Assembly (NCBI GenBank): GCA_021234155.1 | Contig: JAJEKV010000002.1 | Location: 4,289,795 to 4,353,794 of the forward strand | Reading direction: 5' to 3' | DNA from: Isoetes taiwanensis | Lineage: Eukaryota > Streptophyta > Lycopodiopsida > Isoetales > Isoetaceae | Length of the DNA stretch: 64,000 nt | Made by a program: the position numbers and the translations under genes | In this document: one piece after another, positions 35,961 through 45,088 of the stretch | Numbering within the stretch: the first letter of the stretch is position 1 | Layout: each line of letters begins with the position of its first letter | The notes under the pieces: generated by a model | Told to the model about the DNA's origin: nothing | Database searches by the model: none | The model's input: only the letters and a program-made list of their open reading frames with translations

Positions 35961-35970
35961 TTATATATAG
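35961..35970 (-). promoter_or_regulatory. TATA box of the secreted-protein gene
   Basis: On the minus strand CTATATATAA sits about 40 bases before the ATG at 35,921, which would leave a very short leader. The spacing suits a TATA box for this gene; transcription was not observed. Confidence 0.5.
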
Positions 35971-36335
35971 CTCAAGGTGTCGTCATGTTATATACATGAC
36001 ATTAACTTCTTAAGGAAAAGACAAAAAAGCATGCCAACTAAAGTTGCTAAGGAATAGTATCAGAAATCACACCTTGTAAGCTGCTTGTACATTAAAGTGC
36101 ATTATGGTAACATAATTATGTCACACCAAAATAGTGTGCTTGGAGAATGGCATCGAGAATGAAAGTCTTCTCACCATCTTTAGAGTCTAGTAGGAAATGA
36201 ATAAAATATAATATAATAAGAAACTCCAAATCTTGTTCCAAAATACCATAAAAAAATAGAAAACAATATAATAAAAAATTCTAGCCTCTTTTACGTTTAG
36301 CAAGCTTGCCTAAAGGGAGGTGCAAAATTTACTGC

Positions 36336-36529
36336 AATTCTAAGGTGTTCATGTGTCATGCCATATCAGCTGAAATTAACCTTAGCCTCCTAAAGAATAG
36401 AATAGAATAGATTTTTTAGCGTCCACGGAGACCGATTGGCCTATGGGACCCAAACAAAAAAGAGAGCAGTTCCTATAATTCTAAGGTGTCTACGTATCAT
36501 GCCACAACAACTGAAATTAACCGTAGCCG
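36336..36529. repeat. Diverged ~52-bp direct repeat around a LINE tail
   Basis: ttctaaggtgt, atgcca and ctgaaattaacc occur in the same order at 36,336-36,388 and 36,477-36,529. Between them is a LINE 3' end (separate entry). Confidence 0.75.
36397..36476 (-). mobile_element. Short LINE 3' end fragment
   Basis: A GAATAGAATAGAATAG tail is followed by ttttttagcgtccacggaga and ccgattggcctatgggaccc, the family 3' UTR read from its end. No coding part is attached. Confidence 0.8.
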
Positions 36530-37621
36530 TTAGATCCATTAAGTTTTGCAGGAACGGCCATGAAAATTTAGTTAAACCATTGAATTTCTTCTACAACCTC
36601 TAACAATCACAACTTGTTCTGTGAATAATCTTTAGCCAGAGCTTTTATTCTCATGTCCTACTTGCAAAACCTACTTCAACCCCCTGGCAAACCCTACATT
36701 TTCTTTCGGGCAATTGCTGCAGATTTTCTAAAGTTGATCCAAATTCTTGCCTGGCCACCGATCTTCAAGCCATCAGTCTTCTGCTTTCGTTAGATTAGTT
36801 GCCTGCATTGTTGCCCAGTTGTGGTAACTAGGTTTCATAACATCTTTCAGCCAGTCTAGCTTTCATTGTTCCGGATTGGGCTTTCTGCTCAAGCTACAAG
36901 GTAAATAAGGAAAAAGAAAACTTTAGTTGCAGTGTGATTCTTTATTTTCATTCTAATGCCTAAACTTACAAGTAATATTTTGAATGGAACTCCCTCCGAA
37001 AAGATTATTCGTCTCAGAAACAAAATTAATAAAATCAAGGATGTCCCCTTTTGAATGTGGTTTAGGGCATAGACGCAACTTATGTAAAAATAAAGCATTT
37101 TATGGTCGTTGAAGCCTCCAAATTTCCTCCTCAGTTCCAGAACTCTCTTTTCTGACTATAGCCTATAACAACAAAGCCGAATTATTCCTTCTTTTAGCTA
37201 GAGCATTTCCAAATCATTTTGCAGCGCTAAAGGTGTAGGTTTCTCAGAGGCAAGGTTTTCTAGATGGTTTTCAAGATTTTTTTCCTTAAAGTTCTAGGGA
37301 GATTGCTGGATATGTTGTTAGAGTAGATTCATTTTAATATGTAGCATAATAACATGGGGTTTTCTTTGTGTTTTTGTACGCTTTTCACAAAGGTTTTCCT
37401 AAGATTTCATGGCGATTCGAATGGATGTACTAATGCGTACATCTAGAGTGCACCATTTCTTAGTCGTTGATTTAGCTTTTTTTTTTCAATGGTCCAACAT
37501 CCAAGGGCTCACAACAAAAGCCCTCTTTTTATTTTAGGGGCTGAACATGCAAGCCTCGTGTATAGCATTTTAGGGCACGAAACAGGGCTTGCATATGGGA
37601 ACTTCCCCACATCCAGTGCGA
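36530..37621. other. Non-coding stretch
   Basis: No gene recognised. AT-rich, with short open frames only. Confidence 0.45.
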
Positions 37622-37629
37622 GCTTGAAC

Positions 37630-38778
37630 CATAGTTACCCAGAACTGGACGGGAACGGGAACGTGGACCTAAAATTTGGAACGGGAACGGGAATAAATCG
37701 GAACGGGAATCGAATTTTTAAAATCTAAAAATAGTTTTGGCGTTCCCTTTGCATAATGATCATTGTGGAACACTTAGAATTTAAAAATGATTCATAGAGA
37801 CTGCTTTGAAGATGGAAACATATTAAACCACTCCGTAGATGCTTAATTTTTTATAGCATTATATTCAAGACTTAAAATATAGTATTACATCTATAGATAA
37901 TTCTAACACAATAGAAGTCTTAAAATAAACAAGATAGGGAAGTTAAGCTTAGGCACTGAGGTCTTTGACAAACTAAAAAAAATGCCTGTTGCAATATTTC
38001 CCTTCCCTTAGAGATAACGTTTCTCAAAATCAATAGTGCCACTTAATTAGTTACAATGCATCACTACAAATCTACGTCAAAAAATAAATTCTACGGTTTT
38101 GCAGCAGGTTTTCTCAACTCTTTAACGCCCCTTAATGCTCTTAAACTTACTCCTCCTTTGCCGCTTAGAGTCTCCCACAAGTCGTTCTTCAAGAACGCAT
38201 GGCTTCCTCCAATGCAAGTCCCTCTGACTGAGCTAGGAAAACAAATCGAAATTCCCATCATCAAAATGCAGAATGGATAGATTATAAATGAGATCGCAAA
38301 TTGAGAGATACATCAGAGGAGAAACGTAAATTAAATAACAAACAAAAGAGAAACAGTCAGGAAACATTTGTGTAGTTTGCTGCAGAGCACTTAATGTGTG
38401 CGTTTATGAAAAACACTGAACAAAGAGCCATTGCCAGTTGCACCATTCCTTTGTTTGTTTTTGGTGTTGGGGTTTTTGGCTTTTTTGCCTGTTCTGTGCC
38501 GTCTCATAGGCCTCTGGCCTCCGTGGACGTTAAAATAAACTTCCTTCCTTCCTTCCTTCCTTCCTACCAAAAAAAGAAGCAAAGAAGGAGAAAAAATGAA
38601 CTATAAACCATTGATTTTCTTACTTTTTTGGGGGAACTTACCAGGAACACTGTTCCCAAAGATGGGAACGGCGTTCGGAACGGCGTTACCAGTAACAAAC
38701 TGTCCGGAACTAGAACTTGGCGTTCCGGGAACGTAGAACCCTAGGGAACGCGTTCGGAACGGCGTTCCCGGTAATATG
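37630..38778. mobile_element. Non-autonomous hAT-like transposon, 1,149 bp
   Basis: The element is bounded by an exact 8-bp direct repeat GCTTGAAC (37,622-37,629 and 38,779-38,786). The ends are inverted: CATAGTTACC at the left and, as reverse complement of the right end, CATATTACC, one gap apart. Both subterminal zones are packed with GGGAACG on the left and CGTTCC on the right, like the subterminal binding repeats of hAT elements. An 8-bp target duplication is the hAT hallmark. No transposase is visible, so it would depend on a partner. A LINE 3' end with a (TTCC)n tail is nested at about 38,487-38,565. Confidence 0.75.
38487..38570 (+). mobile_element. LINE 3' end nested in the hAT-like element
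   Basis: The piece tctcataggcctctggcctc and ccgtggacgttaaaa is the LINE 3' UTR end; the usual TTCTA tail is replaced here by five TTCC units. Insertion into the hAT-like element means the hAT is older. Confidence 0.6.
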
Positions 38779-38998
38779 GCTTGAACTGGAACCCTAAGAC
38801 ATCTCCTAAGAGCTTTAAGCTTAGGAAAGAAACTTGGAATGGCCGGACTTAAACGATCAGTGTTTCCAGGTTTCGAGGGGTAAAACAATCGTTTTGGGCC
38901 GAAATTTCTTTAGCGCTTGCAGAACAGCTTCTACTGGTAAAACTATCACATTTCAAGCTTTTAATTCAAGGAAAACACGCCTCTATATATTGCATTGC

Positions 38999-39790
38999 AT
39001 GGATTTTGCTTCTATCATTCGGCATTGTGGTAACACTAAGGATTTGGAAGGAGGCAGAAGGGTTCAGAAGGATATTGATAAGTATGGATATGGAAAAGTT
39101 AGGTTTTTGAGAAACCTTCGTGTAGAAATGTATGGTAGATGTGGAGCTTTGAAGGATGCTCAGGCAGCATTTGCCCAGCAACGGAGCATCCAAGAGGCCC
39201 GGAATATTTTTCATAAAATGCCTCTGCATGATCTAGTGTCATGGAACTCCATAATTGCAGCATGTACACAGAATGGACATGAGAATCAAGCACTTGAATT
39301 TTTTAGGCAAATGCAGCTGGAGGGCATAGTCCCTAATAAAGTCACTTATGTGAGTGCTCTTGACGCTTGTGCTGCTATGATGGATCTGGTAACTGGAAAG
39401 AAGATCCATCAGAACGTTGTTGCCATGGGTTTTGAAGGAGACCTTGTTGTTGGAAATGCTCTGATTAACATGTATGGGAAGTGTGAAAGCATTGAAGATG
39501 CACAGTTAGTGTTCGATAAAATGGCTCATCGAGATGTAGTTACATCAACTGCCATGCTTGCAGCATATGCTTATTGTGGAGATGTTAATAATGCAAGACA
39601 ATTGTTTGATGAAATGCATTACCGTGATGTTATCTCCTGGACAAGTATGCTTGGAGCATATGTGCAGAATGGAATAATAAGAAGGCTTTGGAGTTTTTCA
39701 ATGAAATGAATGCTGAAGGGGTGAAACCAGATAGATACACTTATGCGACTGCTTTGGATGCATGTGCCAATCTGGCAGCTCTAACAGATG
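38999..39790 (+). pseudogene. PLS-class pentatricopeptide repeat gene, broken
   Basis: From the ATG at 38,999 the frame gives about 236 codons of PPR repeats: MYGRCGALKDAQAAF, HDLVSWNSIIAACTQNG, ALEFFRQMQLEGIVPNKVTY, VSALDACAAMMDLVTGKKIH, NALINMYGKCESIEDAQLVF, RDVVTSTAMLAAYAYCGDV and RDVISWTSMLGAYVQNG. PPR proteins of this class bind organelle RNA, often for C-to-U editing. At about 39,670 one base is missing relative to the repeat pattern; the next frame continues KKALEFFNEMNAEGVKPDRY and ATALDACANLAAL. The L-type repeat near codon 60 is also fused abnormally (AAFAQQRSIQEARNIF), which suggests an internal deletion. Homology ends near 39,790, and no E or DYW domain follows. Upstream the frame stays open to 38,834 without another ATG. 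The single shift could be a sequencing error; the deletion and lost end suggest a real remnant. Confidence 0.8.
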
Positions 39791-39854
39791 GCTTGAACTG
39801 GCCCCTTGTCTGGCCTCATGGTAATTTTTCTTTCTTTAACAGTGGTCCATGAAG

Positions 39855-39995
39855 CCATTGCAGAGAGTAATCACGTTTTAGGTTTCAGAGTCTATCTGAA
39901 GCTACAGATTTACTTTAACAATGCTCTTCAGGATTACGTTGGTTCTGTCAGGGATCTGCAGGCATTGTTAATCCTTGATCCATCGTATTGATGGC
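39855..39995 (+). pseudogene. Possible TPR-type fragment
   Basis: In one frame the DNA reads FNNALQDYVGSVRDLQALLI-LDPSY, which has the spacing and sequence feel of a tetratricopeptide repeat end, as in ETO1-like proteins. It is short and follows directly on the PPR remnant. I list it only as a hint. Confidence 0.25.
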
Positions 39996-40240
39996 CAACA
40001 GGTTGTTAAGGTGCTTGATCAATGGGCCGAACAATGGGGGTTAAGGCCCTCGTTTCTACTATCTATCATGGTATTATGTTACACTTAATATTAGGACTTC
40101 GAATGTAATGGCTTGTTTTTAGCTCTACTACCATTTTCTATTATGATTCATATGAACTAAGGAACCTCCATGCACAGATATTATATGCACAATATTAAAC
40201 TCCATGCACAATATTACAAGCACCCCTACACCATCTTTAA

Positions 40241-40255
40241 GGCCCCGAAGGGGCC
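40241..40255. repeat. GC hairpin shared with 42,683-42,697
   Basis: GGCCCCGAAGGGGCC is a 6-bp perfect stem with a 3-base loop, and the same 15-mer occurs at both places, each time just outside an inverted-repeat element. Confidence 0.8.
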
Positions 40256-40343
40256 AAAAAAATTTTTAGTTAACACAAACCATTAACACACAACTACCAT
40301 TAACATTATTAACATAAACCATTGCATTTGACACATTTAAATT

Positions 40344-40680
40344 AAAATCCCCCTTAAACCCCCTTTGATTTGGGTGCATATTCACACGGGGGGTTACATA
40401 GGGCAGCGAGAGCCCCAAAAAAATTACAATACATGTACAAAATTAAGACCATTAAGTACATTCTCTCAAATCTTATAGTATTTTACAAACCTTAATATAC
40501 AGTATACAAAAACTTGTACATGCATACCCCACAAACGAGGATCGCTATGTACGGTCCAGATCTTGGAATAAAGGGCAAATATGCCCATCCGACAGCTCTC
40601 GTGCCCGGAGTAACCCCCCGTGTGAATATGTAGCAAAATAACAGGGGGTTCGAGGGGGATTTGATATGGATGTAAAAATA
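40344..40680. mobile_element. Inverted-repeat element (about 80-base arms)
   Basis: The left arm 40,344-40,425 (aaatcccccttaaacccc, then catattcacacggggggtta) returns as reverse complement at 40,596-40,680 (taaccccccgtgtgaatatg, then gggggttcgagggggatt). The arms are imperfect with a 170-base centre, typical of a fold-back or long-TIR MITE. No target duplication was found. Confidence 0.65.
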
Positions 40681-40769
40681 ACAATTCCTGAAACCATAGA
40701 CCATATATCCCTAAAACAATTGAATGGGTTGTTATAAAGAAAAAACATAGATTCAAGATAAAAAATAAC

Positions 40770-40860
40770 CATATTAGCTCACTGGGTACATTGGTTAAAG
40801 TAGTCTTATTAGGACATTGAGTTATTTTGGTGGAGGTTCGAGCCCCCGTATTTCATATTC
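40770..40860 (+). other. tRNA-like promoter region, possible SINE head
   Basis: TAGCTCACTGGG (A-box-like, 40,775) and GGTTCGAGC (B-box-like, 40,835) are spaced as in a tRNA, and the T-arm GGAGG/CCCCC nearly pairs. The anticodon stem pairs only three bases, so it is not a working tRNA. It may be a tRNA-derived SINE or a tRNA pseudogene. Confidence 0.35.
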
Positions 40861-41049
40861 TAAAATCTTAGGCAAAGCCATATTGAGGTTCGATATTCCC
40901 TCAAAACCTTAGGCAATCCACTATTTAGTCACGATACCCTATGCTAGGAGCTGCTTGCATGTGATTATTAGTTGGTGGTGGATTTGAAGGTGGTATATTA
41001 TATTATCAGGTAGAGGCGGATTAGCAGACGGAGGATAACTGGATAGTGG

Positions 41050-41420
41050 AGGCTATTGAGTAATATTGAGCAGAAACCCATGGAATAGAGCTATTTGCTC
41101 TAGTTTTTGCTGATAATCTTCTGAAGATGTAGGCAGCGGCAGTGCTATCTGATTAGCAATTTCCTTCACAATAAAATCAACAGTTCTCAGTGCCTGCTGA
41201 TGTCGACTATCAATAATATTAAAACGATTCGCTATTGACACAGATTCTTGGGATAGAACCGGGCTCTGATATCAAATTGTTACGAATCAAACACAGATCT
41301 TAGAATATAAAGCATCAAACAAGCAAAACAATGAGAAATCTAGCTCTAATCTATAGGAGCAGCTCTTCCACCCAACTGGGCTCAGAACTCAGGAAGTCAT
41401 TATCCTGATAATTCAACAAG
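41050..41420 (-). mobile_element. LTR-retrotransposon leader fossil
   Basis: On the minus strand a primer-binding-like TGATATCAGAGCC (about 41,262-41,274) follows a sequence ending CGTAACA, the usual end of an LTR. It resembles the initiator-methionine tRNA site used by plant retroelements. A short acidic, Gln-rich segment lies downstream near 41,053-41,241. Only this leader part is recognisable, and the family (probably Ty3/gypsy by its resemblance to the 57-kb element) is tentative. It is broken and cannot be dated. Confidence 0.45.
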
Positions 41421-41577
41421 ATTTACTAAGAATATCACAAAAATGGTTTGTCGTTTAAAACGTATAATTATGCGGTTATTTTGCTAAGATTTTCATATAA
41501 TTGTGCTTTGTATTTGCGTGTGCATATGGTAGCGATATTTACAGAGCACTCCATGTATGTTTGTTAAGTTTTGTGCT

Positions 41578-41943
41578 GTGAATCATTGGTTTGGTTTGGT
41601 ACATGCGTGTTCTTGGACATGCATGCATAGTATCTTCTAAGAACTATTGATTTGGTTCGGTGCATGCGTGTTCTTGGACATGCATGCATAGTATTTTTTG
41701 TGAACCATTGGTTTGCTTTGGTGCATGTGTGTTCTTGGACATGCATGCATAGTATCTTCTGTGAACCATTGGTTTGGTTTGGTGCATGCATGTTCTTGGA
41801 CATGCATGCATAGTATCTTCTGTGAACCATTGGTTTGGTTTGGTGCATACGTGTTCTTGGACATGCATGCATAGTATCTTCTGTGAACGATTGGTTTGGT
41901 TTGCTGCATGCGTGTTCTTGGACATGCATGCATAGTATCTTCA
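41578..41943. repeat. 61-bp minisatellite, six units
   Basis: Six head-to-tail units begin at 41,578, 41,639, 41,700, 41,761, 41,822 and 41,883. Each holds accattggtttggtttggtg in near form, and gttcttggacatgcatgcat. The 61-base period is one more than a multiple of three, so all three minus frames stay open across it; those open frames are not genes. Each unit includes CATGCATG. Confidence 0.95.
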
Positions 41944-42682
41944 TATGGCCTGCTATTCTTGGCTCCAGCCCTCTCTTGTGTGTGATATTCAAAGTTTTTT
42001 TTATCATGGAGTTTTTTGTCACGACGGCAATTATGCTAATCCTTTGTGTGCAGATAGTATTAGGTATCGTTCAGAAGATTTTTTATTGTAATAAAGGAAT
42101 GGCCATTTTTTAAGCCCGCCTTTATTATCCTCAATGGTTTTTCCATTGTCCTTATTTTGCATCTTCAAGACTCAAATTACTAATGTCAATGTAAATTGCC
42201 TTGGCTCCTTGGTAGAGTGGCTCCTTGCCTTCACCACTGAAATGAAAGACTAGACACGGCACATACGCTAGACAGAATTGATGATTGGCTCAAAGACATA
42301 GATTTAAGACTTGATGCCGACCAACGAAGGTGTTTACGAGCCCAAGGGAATCGCGCACTTTCATTGTGTCGTCTCTTCCAATATAAAGTGTACATGCAAG
42401 TCAATGAGATACTTAGAGATAGACCATCGCAGCAACGTTTAGAATAGGATCTATATATTCCATACATAACTCTAAAATGAATGTCTTCCTATGAAACAAA
42501 TGCAAGAACATAGCTATCGATTGTGCACATCTAATGCTATGTCTCTTATTTCAAATTTAGTTTTTATTGTCCCTAAATAATGCAAAACTAATACAATACA
42601 AAACTAAAGCTTTGTATGTTGTTCTCTTTTTAGCAATCTCATTTATAATACATTGCTTTCCATACTGTAAAGTCTTATATTT
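41944..42682. other. Unassigned
   Basis: A short plus-strand frame at about 42,247-42,449 (LDTAHTLDRIDDWLKDIDLR, then LFQYKVYMQVNEILRDRPSQ) looks protein-like but has no recognised family and no start in frame. Nothing else is seen. Confidence 0.3.
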
Positions 42683-42698
42683 GGCCCCGAAGGGGCCC

Positions 42699-43172
42699 CG
42701 AAATTTTCCCATGCACATTCCACACACATTCCATACATATTTCATACAAATACAACACATTAGGCCATTGAAATGGCCATTAAGAAACTAAACCATTGAA
42801 TTAAACCCCCCGAAACCCCAATTGTTTTTGCTGATATTCGTACAAGGCGTTCAATAGAGGCAAGGAGCTCCAATACATATGCCAGTATATGTGTATAATG
42901 CACTTCACAACCTTTACAATAATTCCATATTCCTAACTGACAGTTAACTAAAACTTGCAATGAGTCGCGCCTAACAATGGCCAAGATTGCCCAAAATCGA
43001 CATTCTATGGTCCGAGCCTTCCGTTGGATGCCCTATACGAATATCAACAAAAATAATTGGGGGGTTTAGTTCAATGGTTTAGTTTCTTAATGGGCATTTC
43101 AATGGTTTAATGTGTTGTACTTGCATGGAATATGTATGGAATGTGTGGGGAATGTGTACGGGAAACTTCAAA
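42699..43172. mobile_element. Long-TIR MITE-like element (~145-base arms)
   Basis: Left arm 42,701-42,848 and right arm 43,029-43,170 are inverted copies. The left reads acattccacacacattccat, acaacacat, ccattaagaaactaaaccat and ttgctgatattcgtac; the right arm carries the complements of each in reverse order with a few mismatches. The centre is about 180 bases. Arm length relative to the centre suggests a Mutator-like or fold-back MITE; the superfamily is not settled, as no target duplication is evident. The GGCCCCGAAGGGGCC hairpin adjoins the left end. Confidence 0.75.
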
Positions 43173-43498
43173 TTGTGGCACGAATCACAGATAAGCTTTG
43201 ACTGTAAGAAGGCGAATGCTGCTGACTGGGCTTAGTCAAATGAATCAAAGATGAGGTCTCTTCTTGTATTTATGCAGAAGTGAATATCTTTTCCTTGCAA
43301 AGACTTTTTGGCAGCACAAATGTTCGAATAAAAGGCGATCAGAGTGGAAAAAGCTTAAACCAACCTATAAAAGGCAAATCGGCTTCAAATGGATGAGATT
43401 CAGCAGAAATTTTGGATTTTCGGATTGTTTTACCGCTGGCTAGATTGTATTCAGCAATTCCTTGGCTATAACGGGCGATAAACCATTATCCGCCATAT

Positions 43499-43735
43499 GT
43501 TTATAAATTAAAAATACTTGCATAAATAGACTTAGCTGTGATTTGCGATTTCCCTTGTAAACTATATAGAGTATCACCCTCCTCATAGGATATATTGAAT
43601 TATAACTTGATGAGCCTGAGCCGCTCCTCGGGGTTGGCATAAAGTCTCTTCTTGTATTTAAATAAGTGAAACAACAACAACAACAACAACAAAACAACAA
43701 CAAAAACTTAAACAACCAACAACAACTTCAAATGG

Positions 43736-43790
<55 letters not shown>

Positions 43791-43951
43791 TGTTTATAAA
43801 TTAAAAAACATAAATAACAACGGCGATTTCAACAAAACTAATATACAGGGGTATCACCCTCCAACAACAATATTGAATTATAACAACAACGATGGGCCGA
43901 CAATAACAACAACAAACGACAACAACAACAACAACAACAACAACAACAGCG

Positions 43952-43997
<46 letters not shown>

Positions 43998-43999
43998 AA
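43499..43999 (+). repeat. (CAA)n tract interleaved with a copy of its own left flank
   Basis: CAA repeats fill 43,669-43,790 and 43,920-43,996. Between them, 43,791-43,910 repeats pieces of the left flank 43,499-43,620 in the same order (tgtttataaatt, gcgattt or gcgatttc, tatcaccctcc, atattgaattataac), with the intervening bases replaced by CAA-type sequence. The 112-codon Gln/Asn frame across it is a product of the repeat. Confidence 0.85.
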
Positions 44000-44800
44000 G
44001 TTAATAGAAACCCAAAGGATAACTTATCGCAGATGACCATCCATATAATTTCTCCATAACAATTCCCCATCGCCTTTGGTGTCTAGTCATGAAAGCTCTC
44101 ATTATGCTCATCGCCAACCTTGTGATTATAGCCTAGCTTGTAGATGGTCTACGATGCCTATGGTCAATGCAAACATTGATATCGCCTGTCTAAATCCGTA
44201 TGCGTCTTATCTCCCGCGCCGCTGGCATGCGTAAATACGTAAATACGTGCGTGCGGAAGCTGCAGAACAAATACATTCAACCTGTCGTATAATCATTAAC
44301 TTTTAAAATTCATCAACCTCAATAATTCTTATGTCTGGCTCAGGGGAAATGTGTAAAGACAGACTAGATTTTGATACAAGGATGAAGAACCTCCAGAATA
44401 GAAGCATTAACCGGAAGGACCGAAGGCTTAAAAATTTATGAAGCCTGCAACACCTTCTAATAAGAGTAACACCACCCTTTGGAAACTAGAAGGAATTCGT
44501 CTGCTTGAGGTTTGGGTCTCGGTCTGGTTTTGGTTAGCTTGCAAGACAGCCCTCTATGAGAACCCTTGAATCTAATAGATAAAGCCTGAATATAGTGTTA
44601 CGTGTGATCTTGCAGAAGAATTAATAAACAGAGAGCTAACAAAAAACAAGAGACACATCAATGACAGAATGAGAATTCCTTGATAATATGAGAATAAAAT
44701 ACAAGAATCTCGTTGAATGCATATGAAACAAGAAAAAACTTAAGTCTCGTCTAGCTTCTAAGAATAATCTTTTGGCTAAATCCTGCTTTATGGTTCATCC
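44000..44800. other. Unassigned intergenic DNA
   Basis: No gene or repeat recognised apart from a small taaatacgtaaatacgtgcg iteration at about 44,230. Confidence 0.4.
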
Positions 44801-44804
44801 GATA

Positions 44805-45088
44805 GGCATAAGCATGCTAGAACCTACTATTTTTGAAACCTGCCAAAGTACCTACACTAGGTACTTCTGGATTGGTTACTATTTCCTTGTTCTTTTCAAA
44901 GCTAATTCAAAAGTTCAAAATCAAAGTCAAAAGCATGTTAAGTCCAAGGTTAAGATAGAGATAATACTATTGGAGGCCAAAACAAATGCATCCAATTTAA
45001 CACTTATTAGTTATTTGGGACATTTTTTTGGTAGTTTTATGTTCCCTAAATAGTACTTTTTGTGGTATGGTGTAGCATGCTTATGCCC
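44805..45088. mobile_element. MITE, same family as 58,096-58,418
   Basis: The ends are inverted (AGGCATAAGCATGCTA at the left and GCATGCTTATGCCC at the right), and the inner parts match the 58-kb element: aagtacctacactaggtact near the left end and ccctaaatagtacttt near the right. No coding capacity. Slightly shorter and more diverged than the other copy. Confidence 0.7.

Noticed and set aside
40775-40845. Working tRNA gene
   Set aside because: Anticodon stem has only three pairs and the acceptor stem does not close.
41578-41943. CRISPR-like array
   Set aside because: Units are contiguous without unique spacers, and the context is plant nuclear DNA.
41564-42022. Three overlapping minus-strand frames with a repeated CMHVQEHAC-like motif
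   Set aside because: Created by the 61-bp minisatellite, whose period shifts frame by one each unit.
43669-44004. Gln/Asn-rich 112-codon frame, and poly-Val frame on the other strand
   Set aside because: Pure consequence of the CAA microsatellite; no flanking coding sequence.
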